Source: Paraglaciecola arctica (lineage in GTDB: Bacteria > Pseudomonadota > Gammaproteobacteria > Enterobacterales > Alteromonadaceae). From it: a stretch of DNA of 64,000 bases. The stretch is taken from the NCBI RefSeq assembly GCF_018861065.1, contig NZ_JAHKQO010000002.1, positions 62,001 to 126,000 of the forward strand, in the 5' to 3' direction. This document shows positions 16,151 to 27,202 of the stretch, in pieces. Position 1 is the stretch's first letter. Each line of letters starts with the position of its first letter. The notes under the pieces are model-generated. The model ran no database searches. It saw only the letters and a list, made by a program, of their open reading frames with translations, and had not been told where the DNA came from. Made by a program: the position numbers and the translations under genes.

Positions 16151-17644
16151 TTACTGTAAAATATCTAAAGCCGCTAAAATACCACTGTCTTTTTGGTTTT
16201 CACGATCTTGGAGGGCAAAGAAAGGCACCACAACATCAGCGGGCACCCCCACACCTTCAAGCCATTCATCATTCGGAGTGACATAATATTCGTTAGACAT
16301 TCCTAAACTATGTCCACCTGGTAATGCCCACTCAAGCACATCAGAAAATATCCCTTGGGTAGCTTCACCTACTAGGGTGACATGGTCTAATTGCGTCATG
16401 CTTAAAGAAAAGGTTTCTGCTGCTGAGGCGGTATCTTCACTGATTAATAATACAACAGGTTTACCGGTATATTGCACAAAACCAGAAGGTGAAATAGTCG
16501 ATTCTATGGTTTCTGTCACTCCCGCACCATCTCGGGCATACTTCTTATAAGCCAAAAACTCTGCTTCTGTGAAACGACTCGCTATCGCCAAACTAATGTA
16601 GTCGTTACCGCCGCCGTTGTAACGCACATCAATAATTAAGCCACTAGTTTCAGATAAATCGCTGAGCGCTTCGTCAATGGCTTCATTAAGGTTACTTAAG
16701 GCCGAACTGGTTTGTGCCAAATCATCTTGATCTTCATTTACAGTGCTGTAACCAGTCATTCCATTAATATGTAAATAACCTATATTATTGATAGCAAACC
16801 AATATATCTGCTCAGATTGATCAATCCCAATATCAGTAGTGGCGTAACTGGTTATTATGTTCTGTTCCTTGGCAAATTCCTGATCGATATAGTTATTTAT
16901 ATCATTCAAGGTGTTGTCGCTAAATTCGCTGCCATCTAGAGGATAACTTAGACCATTCGCTGTGGCGTACTCCTCAACCAAATCATACAAATGAGTTTGT
17001 TTAGTGAACGATAAAATGGTTTCACCAGTTGCGGTATTCCACTTATTGTGGGTGTCTGCCAACGCTTCAAATGAAGTAAAAATGGCTTCATACAAAGTTT
17101 CATCGTTTTCAGTAACTGTGTTACTCAATTCATAGCTCAATGTTGGCCAGTCCACATTATTTCTTGAAAAATCAAGATAGTACTCGTCCATGATCTGAGT
17201 GTATAACTCGAACATCTCGCTATTAGTCAGCGAAGATTCAGGCGTTAAAATTTGATCCGTGCAAGAAGCAGGTAACTCAGTTTGCTTGTCTAAATTTCGA
17301 GATGGCGCACCAAAATCTTTGGTGCCATAACCTGCAATCCAGGTTAATGCGGTTTCATCGGTGGTTAGCTCTACACTGCGCGTTAACTCGCTGGTGTTTA
17401 AGTTTTCAAAGCTGGTTTGCAATACACAATAGTCACTGGTGTATTTATAGTAATCGACGCTATTCTCTTTTACGACTAAAGCGTCAGCATAGGCGGATGA
17501 TACCCAAACGCCTTGATAATTTTCAGCAATAGTCGCGCTCGACTGTCCAGCGCCAGGGGATTGAGTTGTTTTTTTGTTACTGCCACATCCTGCAAATAAA
17601 CTGGCTCCAACAAGCACTGCAACTAACGTTAATTGACCTTTCAT
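16151..17644 (-). CDS. S41-family peptidase lipoprotein
   Basis: The protein has 497 residues from the ATG at 17644, which AGGAG precedes; an upstream in-frame start has no site. A lipoprotein signal ends in LFAGC. The C-terminal part is an S41 (tail-specific/tricorn-like) peptidase domain: IGYLHINGM, GLIIDVRYNGGGND and the nucleophile region SEDTASAAETF. The usual C-terminal-protease Lys is not evident in ATQGIFSDVLEWALPGG, which fits the tricorn/IRBP-like branch. No PDZ domain is seen. It should be membrane-anchored in the periplasm or at the outer membrane; its substrate is unknown. It is monocistronic. Confidence 0.85.
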   Translation of the reverse strand: MKGQLTLVAVLVGASLFAGCGSNKKTTQSPGAGQSSATIAENYQGVWVSSAYADALVVKENSVDYYKYTSDYCVLQTSFENLNTSELTRSVELTTDETALTWIAGYGTKDFGAPSRNLDKQTELPASCTDQILTPESSLTNSEMFELYTQIMDEYYLDFSRNNVDWPTLSYELSNTVTENDETLYEAIFTSFEALADTHNKWNTATGETILSFTKQTHLYDLVEEYATANGLSYPLDGSEFSDNTLNDINNYIDQEFAKEQNIITSYATTDIGIDQSEQIYWFAINNIGYLHINGMTGYSTVNEDQDDLAQTSSALSNLNEAIDEALSDLSETSGLIIDVRYNGGGNDYISLAIASRFTEAEFLAYKKYARDGAGVTETIESTISPSGFVQYTGKPVVLLISEDTASAAETFSLSMTQLDHVTLVGEATQGIFSDVLEWALPGGHSLGMSNEYYVTPNDEWLEGVGVPADVVVPFFALQDRENQKDSGILAALDILQ

Positions 17645-17834
17645 AATTGTTCTCCTAGTAAAATAGACTGCGATTAAGTTGCACGCAGTTTGCATTTACC
17701 AAGGTCAACACAGGGTGAAATAATCTAACTAAATGAATATTCACTGCTTGATCCATTTACGCAATGACATTTGCCTTTAGATTTCTTGTTTGGGAATAAA
17801 CAGACGCGACGTTTTGATTGGTTTTAAGGCATTT

Positions 17835-17872
17835 AAACCGAGGCAAATTTTTGCAGAGCAATGCCTCGGTTT
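17835..17872 (-). terminator. terminator of the formaldehyde dehydrogenase gene
   Basis: AAACCGAGGCA and TGCCTCGGTTT form an 11-bp stem with a 16-base loop, 54 bp after the dehydrogenase stop. A short T/A tract follows on the minus strand. Confidence 0.6.
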
Positions 17873-17925
17873 TAGGTAGCCGCAGATCTAAACGACTAAT
17901 ACCTTAATATACTTGAGGATAGAAA

Positions 17926-19074
<1,149 letters not shown>

Positions 19075-19110
19075 CTAATGTATATTTAAAGATTGTTGAT
19101 TAGCGCGTCA

Positions 19111-19437
19111 CTAATGGGCGTGGCCTTGTGAAAGGTTTATTACCGCAATCCCTATTGCCACCAAAACCATTCCAATCCAAGTTGTTAATTCCATATGCTG
19201 GCGATAAATTACCGTAGACAATAAAGTCACTGTGATAATGGCTAGCCCTGCCCACAACGCATGTACAATGCCTATTGGCATCTCTTTCATTGCTTGCCCT
19301 AAAAACATAAACGCGGCTAGATGCCCCAACAAAACCAATGCGCTAGGAAGCGGTTTAGTAAAACCATCTGTCTCTTTTAATAAGACATGGGACATCGCTT
19401 CTGCGGCAACGCCTAGAAAAAGAAATAACCAACTCAT
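19111..19437 (-). CDS. small multidrug resistance (SMR) family transporter
   Basis: The 108-residue protein has four predicted membrane helices. The essential membrane-embedded Glu is in the first helix (VAAEAMSHVLLK), the conserved Trp in HALWAGLAII in the third, and the end is short and polar. SMR proteins work as dimers that exchange protons for cations or small amines. It is followed by frmA, so export of a formaldehyde-generating or guanidinium-type compound is possible; the substrate is not fixed by the sequence. Confidence 0.88.
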   Translation of the reverse strand: MSWLFLFLGVAAEAMSHVLLKETDGFTKPLPSALVLLGHLAAFMFLGQAMKEMPIGIVHALWAGLAIITVTLLSTVIYRQHMELTTWIGMVLVAIGIAVINLSQGHAH

Positions 19438-19618
19438 ATATGCTTCCTATTATGTTATTTAATCCGCACACACTCGGTGATGTTATTGCGACTAAATGCA
19501 ATGACTTTATGTTCAGTTGAGTGGCTGCATAGCTAAGTACAGGATGCCATTATAGTTATTTCCAAATAAATGATAATATACCGATTCATTAATTTACTTT
19601 TACATATAGGTAATAATC

Positions 19619-20500
19619 ATGCAGTGGGAAGGTATTAGCGAATTTGTTTACGTGGCTGAAAATGAAAGCTTTACACTCGCGGCAAAAAAAATGACTGTAT
19701 CTACGGCTCACGTTAGTCGCCAGATAAGTGCATTAGAAGCACGACTCAAAATAAAGTTATTCTATCGGACAACACGTAAAGTTTCGTTAACCGAAGAAGG
19801 TCAGGTTTTTTACCAACATTGTCGCAGTGTGTTAGACGGTTTAGACGCCGCTGAACGTGCCATTACAAACCTGCAATCCAAACCACAAGGTAAAGTCAAA
19901 CTCACCGCCCCCGTCACTTATGGGGAACAGCAGATATTGCCACTAGTCAATGATTTTATGAAACACTACCCCGATGTTGAAGTGACCGCCTATCTAAGTA
20001 ATCAACAAATGGACCTATTAGAAGGTGGCTATGATTTGGCGATCCGCCTAGGAAAGTTGAATGACTCTACCATGATTGCCAAAAAACTGGGGAACAGAAC
20101 CAACTATATATGTGCGTCTCCTGTGTATTTAGAAAAGCATGGTACACCGCAAAATTTAGCAGATCTCAATAAACACAGTTGCCTGTTAGGTACCTTAGAT
20201 TATTGGAATTTTAGCGAAGACGCTAAGGAAAGAAAGTTTCGTGTTTCAGGAAGACTGCGTTACAACAGTGGTTTTGGGCTAGTAGATGCAGCGTTAAAAG
20301 GCTTAGGAATAGTGCAATTGCCAGATTTCTACGTACAAACTCACCTTCAAAATCGAGAGCTGGTTTCTTTGCTCGATAATTATCGAGCCCCCGAAAATGG
20401 AATATGGGCTGTGTACCCTCAAAATCGTCATTTATCCCCAAAGATACGATTGCTGGTGGATTACCTAGCACAACACTTAATACCCATTCATATAAATTGA
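19619..20500 (+). CDS. LysR-family transcriptional regulator
   Basis: The 293-residue protein has the LysR N-terminal helix-turn-helix (FTLAAKKMTVSTAHVSRQISALEARL, then LFYRTTRKVSLTEEG) and a substrate-binding-protein-like effector domain beginning GKVKLTAPVTYGEQ. It is divergent from the SMR/frmA pair across 180 bp, the usual arrangement for a regulator of the neighbouring genes. The inducer is unknown. Confidence 0.92.
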   Translation: MQWEGISEFVYVAENESFTLAAKKMTVSTAHVSRQISALEARLKIKLFYRTTRKVSLTEEGQVFYQHCRSVLDGLDAAERAITNLQSKPQGKVKLTAPVTYGEQQILPLVNDFMKHYPDVEVTAYLSNQQMDLLEGGYDLAIRLGKLNDSTMIAKKLGNRTNYICASPVYLEKHGTPQNLADLNKHSCLLGTLDYWNFSEDAKERKFRVSGRLRYNSGFGLVDAALKGLGIVQLPDFYVQTHLQNRELVSLLDNYRAPENGIWAVYPQNRHLSPKIRLLVDYLAQHLIPIHIN

Positions 20501-20606
20501 CCAGTAACGCAAAACAAGTGATTTAAATGACTCTAAATCATTACAACGCCAACCCTGTTAAGAATTGGCGTTTAATACTGCAATCCGCTTAAAATGCTTT
20601 GCCTGG

Positions 20607-23600
20607 CTAAGGCGCACATTGCTGAACAATAAGGCTAGCAACATTTTTACTCGTTTCAGGATCAGCTTGGTTTAAAGTCAACAAAAAACTATAACTCGCC
20701 GCTACTAAACTGATTTGGTTATTAGTTTCACCCGCATCATTGAAGGCAACAGGGTAATTCACACCCAGCTGTAAATTGTCGGTCTTTATATTTCCCTCTT
20801 CGGTTTGCGCCCATAATTGTGTAGTCCAACTGCCATCATCAGAAGCAATTTTAAACTGAAACTCACCCGAAAATTCTGCAACGGCCTGATAGATGTTATT
20901 ACCTTTATAATGCAATCGATATACTTCATCGGCGGCCCAGTCTGAATGACTACCGCGCACGTAAAGTTGCCCTCCACCAGCAATGTCAAAAGGGATATCT
21001 TGGGTTGAATCCTGTAACTCAGCACAATTTACCGTGGGTGAAACATTTTCAATTCTCAAAATTGGGTTTGCTTGGGAAGAAAGATCGAGTTGAAATTGAT
21101 AGTTGCCTTGATTAGCCAAAGTAAAACTAATATTTCCGTCACTATCTGTGCTTGCAGTGACAGAATTTGATTGGATTTGTACATCGCCAAAGCCAAGGTT
21201 TATTAACGAATAATTAGCATCAGCAATTTTTAAGGAATGTGTGCCAGCAGTGAATACATAATCGATGCTATAAATGCTATTGCCCAAATAGGAAAAAGTA
21301 TCTTCTGCAGTTAACCCGTTGTCTCCAAAATTATTCATCGAACCTCGCAGAAAAATATCGGTATCACCATAAGGAGGCGATTGCGACTGATTCAAACTTG
21401 CATCTGCCGCTAGTCCCACTCCTTGGGCTCCCGACTGAGGTTTCACAAATATTGCTGTGGTTAATGCCGGAACTGTAAAAGTGCCACCATTGTTGCTTGT
21501 AACAAATTTAGCGTTTTGTACTATGGTGTCAGCTGAGGTTTGTTGCACGTTATGCAACTCAAAGTCACTAGCGGTTAAGATACTTTGAGACTGTTCGTTG
21601 GAAGTACCATTGATCACTACTACAATCGCATCAACATTGGCATCTAAGTCTACTAACCCACTTCCATCATCAAGGCTCATTACAATCAATCCTTGGGTTT
21701 GTGTGGAACCTGTATTATGAAACCCTACACGATCTATAACGTCTTGGGCCGTGCTAAGCCTAAATAGTTTGCTAGAGCGGCGAATAGCCAAAAACTCTTT
21801 AAATACCTCGCCAGACAGTGTTATGTGGTGCATTAAGGGTTGCGCTTCTACGTTTGTTGCCAAGTCAGCAATTAAATTCCACTGTTCTTGATTGTTCTCA
21901 GCCATTGGTAGACCCATGTTCCAGTTGTTTGTGTCTTTGCTAAAGTCCACCTTATTAAACCAATCTCCTGCGTCGTAACTATTTCTGTCCATTGATTTAG
22001 AACGCAATAAGTCGCCACCTAGCTGTAAAAACGGAATACCTTGACTGATTAAGGGGATGGTTCCCGCAATGTTTTGTGCCCGTACTCTGTCATCAACAGA
22101 CATGTCACTGGCCAACCCATATTGCAGCTGATCCCATAGTGTTTCGTTATCATGTTTAGACACATAATTAATCACGTCAGCTGGGTCTTTGGCATAGGCT
22201 GGTTTTGCAGAAAATGCGCTGCCTAATTTTACATTGCCGTTTTTATCTTGCAGTTGGTAATTGGCTAAGGTTCCTGCCAAACCCAGACGGATGATATCTT
22301 GGTCGTCTGCACTGCCAGAGGAACGAAATAACGAGCCACTACGAATAATATCTCGTGGACGGTCGTTAAATGTGCCCACTTGGGTTTCCGCCATATTGTT
22401 TTGATTAGCTTGAGTGTAACCGTTGTTATTTCGAGTCCAACCTTCGCCGTAAAAATAGTTATCTGGATCTAATGTTTGAATCACGCTTCTAGCATTAATA
22501 ATGGAATCTTTGGAATTGTTACTCATGATATCGAAACGAAATGCGTCAAATTTGTAGGCTTGAGTCCACAAGGTAAGCGAGTCAACCATCAGTTTGTCCA
22601 TCATTTTGTGTTCTGGTGCGGTATCTTCACAACAGGTATCGTGCAGCACATTTCCAGAAATCAGGTCTCTGCGGTGATAATAGCCAGGCACAACTTTATC
22701 TAAAACTGAATTTTCATTTAAACCAGAGGAACTAGTATGGTTGTACACTACATCCAGCGACACTCGCAAACCTGTATCATGCAACGCTTTAATCATGGCT
22801 CGCATTTCTAAAATACGCGCGGTCCCATCTGGATCTGAAGCATAGCTGCCTTCTGGCACCGAAAAATGTTGAGGATCGTATCCCCAGTTAAAACTATCTA
22901 ACCCACGCATAGCATTAGCTAACGCTTGGGCATCTGAGGTACTAGGTTCATAACTTTCGAATACCGATAATAAGGTCGCAGAGCCATTCTCTGCGCCACA
23001 TACAGGGGCTGTTGTGTTTAGTGCACATAAATCTGCGACTGTATCAGTAATATTGACGCGACTAGTTAAATCTTCACCGATAGAAGCAATGTCGTTAGCC
23101 GGTAACAATTGAAAATGTGTCAAACCCACTTCAGCTAGAGTTTTAAGGTGCGTAGTAGGCAAAGAGTTTTGCTGTTTAAACCCTAAATACTTACCACGGT
23201 TCACAGGTTCAGTGCTTTCATCTAGAATGCTAAAGTCGCGGATATGGCCCTCATAAATAACCGCATCCTCAGGGTCGATAATACTCGGCGAAACATGGTT
23301 GTCCCAATTCTCTGGTTTTAAATCGCTATCCCGTAAATTGACAAACTGAGAATAACTGCCATTGGTAGACAAAGACACTGAATATGGGTCTGTGGTTTCC
23401 AAGGTCTCAAAGCGCTGGTTAATTTGATGATAAACAGTTAATTCAAATCGATAGAATTGCCTATCCACACTGCTGTCTAGATCAATTGACCAAATCCCCG
23501 TTTGTGGATCTAAGGTCATCATCTCATTAGATTGCAACACCTTGTTAGCATTATAAATATTTAGGGTGACTTGTTGGGCAGTTGGAGCCCAAAGATGAGA

Positions 23601-24818
23601 ACTGATCCCGTTGTTATGATACTCCAAACCCAATAATGCCTCATCGGCGTCTTGCGTACCTGATGTATACAAAGCATCTAATATTCGCGGCGTTTGCACA
23701 TAAGTTGCCGCAATCACAGCGCCGTTATTATCATAGGCAATGGCCAACAACTTTTGGGTCAACATTTCTCTAATATCAGAAGTCGAAGAGGTATTTGCGG
23801 TATAGGCATCTAAATCTTGATACCTTGGCATTCCAAGAGTGATCGCTGGATGAGTGCCTGATAGCTGCGGTGTAAACTCTATAAACTGCTGACCTTCAAT
23901 CCCAGTTTCACCATTGTATCCCATGTCGTCTGTATCAGCGCTATAGACACGAATTTTCGAGACTCCACTACCGTTGACATCCCAAAATACCGTCTCTGGA
24001 TTGACCCAATGCGCCGCAGTATCGGCAATCAATGCCCCAGATGGAAATAACACGGATTGGCTATAAAGCTCAGCAATACCGGATAAGGTCCATATCATTC
24101 TATTGCCAGTTAGATTGGCTCGATGATCGGCCTCACCAATGTCTTTTTGATCACCTTTGTGAAGGATAAAATTAGCACATTCTCCGAACCCGGCTTTTAA
24201 TGGTAAAACCCAATACGCCCCGTAGTTAGGATCGACTCCAGATTGAGCTTGTCCTTGTGTCCATGATGTACCTCCATCAGACTCAAAATCGGCGTAAGCG
24301 TCACAACTCTGGTTATTCCACAAATGTAATACCCACCCCTGATAATTTGCATCAGGTCGGTTATAAAAAACCACTAGTTCGTTTTCTGCAGCGGTGACCT
24401 GTGGTAATGGCAAACTTGGGTTGGGGTTTTCTAACTTCAACGATTGATTTTGGCTAGTTGTGGCATTACTGGTATCGGTAACAGTGAGTTTGGCCTCCAC
24501 TGAACCATAATCTGCGTAACTGACAACCGTCGAGTCTGTGGCAATACAGTCAGCAATTGAGATATCCGCTAGTTCATTTCCAGGACTCAAGACGCAACTT
24601 AAGACATCGTTATCCGCATCAGAAATGGACCACGAAAAAGTCACCTCCAAGGCATTTGTGGCACTGACTTGAGTGGAGAAATTAATTATCGTTGGAGCAC
24701 GATTTTCGGTTACTGGGGCAGGATCATTGCTGTTTCCGCCACCACCACCGCCACAACTAACCAATGCCAATGCAAAAATTGCGAGAGTGAGTTGTATTAA
24801 CTGTTTACAATGCCCCAT
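20607..24818 (-). CDS. pullulanase-type alpha-1,6-glucosidase lipoprotein with C-terminal binding modules
   Basis: The protein has 1403 residues. A lipoprotein signal ends at LVSCGGGGGG. It continues with an Ig/cadherin-like domain (about 40-150) and a pullulanase-associated (CBM41-like) domain (about 155-255; VVFYNRPDANYQGW, then DPNYGAYWVLPL). An N-terminal pullulanase domain (YHNNGISSHLWAPTAQQV) precedes the GH13 barrel. Conserved regions are DVVYNHT (about 690), the nucleophile Asp in FDAFRFDIM (about 760), the acid Glu in YFYGEGW (about 790) and SKHDNETLWD (about 888). The last 250 residues hold two binding modules (IFLRGSMNNFG; LYVRGSHSDWA) like those of the next gene. It should cut alpha-1,6 branches of pullulan or starch at the cell surface. 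Confidence 0.93.
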   Translation of the reverse strand: MGHCKQLIQLTLAIFALALVSCGGGGGGNSNDPAPVTENRAPTIINFSTQVSATNALEVTFSWSISDADNDVLSCVLSPGNELADISIADCIATDSTVVSYADYGSVEAKLTVTDTSNATTSQNQSLKLENPNPSLPLPQVTAAENELVVFYNRPDANYQGWVLHLWNNQSCDAYADFESDGGTSWTQGQAQSGVDPNYGAYWVLPLKAGFGECANFILHKGDQKDIGEADHRANLTGNRMIWTLSGIAELYSQSVLFPSGALIADTAAHWVNPETVFWDVNGSGVSKIRVYSADTDDMGYNGETGIEGQQFIEFTPQLSGTHPAITLGMPRYQDLDAYTANTSSTSDIREMLTQKLLAIAYDNNGAVIAATYVQTPRILDALYTSGTQDADEALLGLEYHNNGISSHLWAPTAQQVTLNIYNANKVLQSNEMMTLDPQTGIWSIDLDSSVDRQFYRFELTVYHQINQRFETLETTDPYSVSLSTNGSYSQFVNLRDSDLKPENWDNHVSPSIIDPEDAVIYEGHIRDFSILDESTEPVNRGKYLGFKQQNSLPTTHLKTLAEVGLTHFQLLPANDIASIGEDLTSRVNITDTVADLCALNTTAPVCGAENGSATLLSVFESYEPSTSDAQALANAMRGLDSFNWGYDPQHFSVPEGSYASDPDGTARILEMRAMIKALHDTGLRVSLDVVYNHTSSSGLNENSVLDKVVPGYYHRRDLISGNVLHDTCCEDTAPEHKMMDKLMVDSLTLWTQAYKFDAFRFDIMSNNSKDSIINARSVIQTLDPDNYFYGEGWTRNNNGYTQANQNNMAETQVGTFNDRPRDIIRSGSLFRSSGSADDQDIIRLGLAGTLANYQLQDKNGNVKLGSAFSAKPAYAKDPADVINYVSKHDNETLWDQLQYGLASDMSVDDRVRAQNIAGTIPLISQGIPFLQLGGDLLRSKSMDRNSYDAGDWFNKVDFSKDTNNWNMGLPMAENNQEQWNLIADLATNVEAQPLMHHITLSGEVFKEFLAIRRSSKLFRLSTAQDVIDRVGFHNTGSTQTQGLIVMSLDDGSGLVDLDANVDAIVVVINGTSNEQSQSILTASDFELHNVQQTSADTIVQNAKFVTSNNGGTFTVPALTTAIFVKPQSGAQGVGLAADASLNQSQSPPYGDTDIFLRGSMNNFGDNGLTAEDTFSYLGNSIYSIDYVFTAGTHSLKIADANYSLINLGFGDVQIQSNSVTASTDSDGNISFTLANQGNYQFQLDLSSQANPILRIENVSPTVNCAELQDSTQDIPFDIAGGGQLYVRGSHSDWAADEVYRLHYKGNNIYQAVAEFSGEFQFKIASDDGSWTTQLWAQTEEGNIKTDNLQLGVNYPVAFNDAGETNNQISLVAASYSFLLTLNQADPETSKNVASLIVQQCAP

Positions 24819-24889
24819 GTAAAGACTGCCTTTTAACCTATCGAATAGTGACGATATGCTAAGGGTTTAATAACGCGCCGAACAGTGAC

Positions 24890-24903
24890 TACATACGTAT
24901 TCA
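24890..24903. promoter_or_regulatory. TGAATACGTATTCA-like half-degenerate palindrome upstream of the pullulanase gene
   Basis: TACATACGTATTCA matches the perfect palindrome at 27421-27434 at 12 of 14 positions. It lies about 70 bp upstream of the pullulanase start, a good place for an operator of a LacI-type sugar regulator. No such regulator is in the window. Confidence 0.5.
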
Positions 24904-24978
24904 CAAAGTTAAAAATATGTAATTAAATGGTTATCTATGCATTGAGCCTTTTTCGATGCACAAAAACAATGGGATACG

Positions 24979-25003
24979 AAAAAGCCGCGGGATTAGCGCG
25001 GCT
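24979..25003 (-). terminator. terminator of the module-repeat lipoprotein gene
   Basis: Perfect arms AGCCGCG and CGCGGCT with a 7-base loop are followed by TTTTTCG on the minus strand. A short tandem repeat of CTTTATC (three copies, about 25040-25060) lies between this and the gene end. Confidence 0.8.
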
Positions 25004-25075
25004 CGTAAAAGCTTATCTAAGGTTTTAGGGTGAAAAATCTCCCTACCCTTTATCCTTTATCCTTTATCTTTTTAA

Positions 25076-27202
25076 TTAAGGAACTAATACCACCGTTAGA
25101 ACGGGTGCTGCAGAGTCCGAAGCGTCAAGCGAAAACTTGTAGGTTCCAGCAGCAGCGATATCTAGGGTGATATTTTGTGCCACTCCCTCACCGAACACTA
25201 GACTTTTGGCGATATCTAATTCTAATGCTTCGTCACCCGTAGTCGCACCAAAGTTAGTGGTTTCCGACCAATCGGCATCGGCAACTTTGAACTCGTAAGA
25301 TGCTGCATCAAGTTCATACTCAGAGCTATATACATTATTACCTTCGTAAACCATTTCTTGGGCATTACTCCATTCATTCATGGTGCCTTTTACGTACATT
25401 ACAGTGTCACCATAAGGTAGGACTTGAGTCACTGTAATAATTGGCGCGGCAGGATCAGTAGCGTCCAAGGTAAAGGTATAATCACCCGGCACTGTTATAT
25501 CCAGTGTCATGTTTTGTGCAATTCCTTCACCAAACACTAGTGTCTTAGCCGTGGCTAATTCTAATGCTTCTTCTCCAGTAGCGGCGCCAAAGTTTGTCGC
25601 TTCAGTCCAGTCAGCATCAGCCACTTTGAACTCGTACGAAGTAACGTCTAAGGTATAAGTTGAACTATAAATATTGTCGCCTAGATATTCCATTGCTTGC
25701 AAATTACTCCATTCATTCATAGAGCCTTTCACATACATCTCGGTAGCGCCATATGGAGCAGCATTATTTACCGTAAGAATAGGTGCTGCTGGGTCAGTTG
25801 CGTCTAGGGTAAATTTGTAGTTACCCGCATCGGTTATTGTCAGAGTGATATTTTGAGCCACTCCTTCACCAAACACTAAACTCTTAGTTGTATCTAGTTC
25901 GAGTGCTTCGTCACCTGCGGCCGCTCCGAAATTAGTGTCGTCTGTCCAATTAGCATCTGCCACTTTAAATTCGTAGTCAGCCGCTTCTAAAACAAAGGTT
26001 GAAGTGTAAATATTATCACCTTCATACACCATAGCTTGAGTGTTACTCCACTCGTTCAAGGTACCTTTAACATACATAACACGATTAAGTGGCACTTCTA
26101 TCACAGTTAAAACAGGCAATTCAGGATCAGTTGCGTCAAAGATAAATTGATAATTTGCATCGGCTGCTACAGTCATAGTGATGTTTTGACCCACATCTTC
26201 ACCAACTACAAGAGTTTTGCCTTCGCCTACAACAACCAGCTCTTCGGTAGCCGTTGCGCCAAAAGAAGTGGGCTCAGACCAAAGATCATCAGCAATTTTA
26301 AAACTATAGTCATCTGCTGAAGCAGGAAGTGACGCCACCATGGTATACACACCTTCAGAATATTCGAAAACGTATTCTTCGTTGGTGGTCCAATCATTAA
26401 ACGAACCTTTTAGATAAAGTGTGGCTTCGCCAGGAACAAAAGTCTCTAGTGCTGTAGGGTCATCAATACAGGCGTCGCCGGCTTCATTCAATATTTGCGG
26501 TTCTTCACAAATAAGTGTTGAGCCACCTGGTACCACTAGTGATTCAAAAGTACGAGGATGCGGGAAGACTATGTCTAAACCTTCTAGTAAAAAGAAACGA
26601 TTAGTTGGATTCACAATCTCATCGGCAAGTGGCGCAATAGCGGTAAATTGAACTTGAACACCTGCATCAAAATTATAAGGGATCCAGTTACCACAATTTT
26701 TGTTTACTGTCGTATCTAATACCCAATACACACCAAAGTTTGGATCGACGCCCACAGGATCGATTGGAATGCCCCAGCTTGTTCCGGTGGTTTCGCCACC
26801 TGGTGCATCAAACATTGACCATGACGTACAAGTACCTTCGTTAAAGGCATGTAATCCCCAGCCCGTGTATTCTCCACTAGTTAGCTGATAATATAGAACG
26901 ACTTCGCCGTCTTTAGGGATATATTCTGGCTCAGGCATGGTAATGCCATTCGCACCGTCTGGCCATGCGCCAATATCCATGACACACAAACCTTGTTCAT
27001 TTGCGACTTCAGGATAGTTACAAGGAACAATGACAAGTTCACATGCCGTACCATCTTCAGTTATCGTTTCAGGTGCTTTACAGACTAAAACTGAATCTGC
27101 GGTGCCGCTCAATCCTACTTGATCGCCTCCACAGCTAGACAATACTGCTGCAGAAAATGCAAACAGCAAAGTAGTTAAAAGTTTCTTCATGTACATAGAC
27201 AT
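25076..27202 (-). CDS. non-catalytic starch-binding-type lipoprotein with CBM41-like and four repeated modules
   Basis: The protein has 708 residues from the ATG at 27202, with GGAG nine bases upstream; a TTG at 27217 would lie in that box. A lipoprotein signal ends in VLSSCGG. After Cys-containing linkers comes a CBM41-like domain (VVLYYQLTSGEYTGWGLHAF, then DPNFGVYWVL). Four modules of about 95-110 residues follow, each opening (M/L)Y(V/L)KGxxN(E/D)W and continuing YEFKVADAxW and LVFGEGVAQN. Modules 2-4 are very alike, so duplication is recent. There is no GH motif. The modules resemble SusE/F or X25-type starch-binding domains and match the C-terminus of the adjacent pullulanase. I infer a surface glycan-binding partner of that enzyme. 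Confidence 0.83.
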   Translation of the reverse strand: MSMYMKKLLTTLLFAFSAAVLSSCGGDQVGLSGTADSVLVCKAPETITEDGTACELVIVPCNYPEVANEQGLCVMDIGAWPDGANGITMPEPEYIPKDGEVVLYYQLTSGEYTGWGLHAFNEGTCTSWSMFDAPGGETTGTSWGIPIDPVGVDPNFGVYWVLDTTVNKNCGNWIPYNFDAGVQVQFTAIAPLADEIVNPTNRFFLLEGLDIVFPHPRTFESLVVPGGSTLICEEPQILNEAGDACIDDPTALETFVPGEATLYLKGSFNDWTTNEEYVFEYSEGVYTMVASLPASADDYSFKIADDLWSEPTSFGATATEELVVVGEGKTLVVGEDVGQNITMTVAADANYQFIFDATDPELPVLTVIEVPLNRVMYVKGTLNEWSNTQAMVYEGDNIYTSTFVLEAADYEFKVADANWTDDTNFGAAAGDEALELDTTKSLVFGEGVAQNITLTITDAGNYKFTLDATDPAAPILTVNNAAPYGATEMYVKGSMNEWSNLQAMEYLGDNIYSSTYTLDVTSYEFKVADADWTEATNFGAATGEEALELATAKTLVFGEGIAQNMTLDITVPGDYTFTLDATDPAAPIITVTQVLPYGDTVMYVKGTMNEWSNAQEMVYEGNNVYSSEYELDAASYEFKVADADWSETTNFGATTGDEALELDIAKSLVFGEGVAQNITLDIAAAGTYKFSLDASDSAAPVLTVVLVP

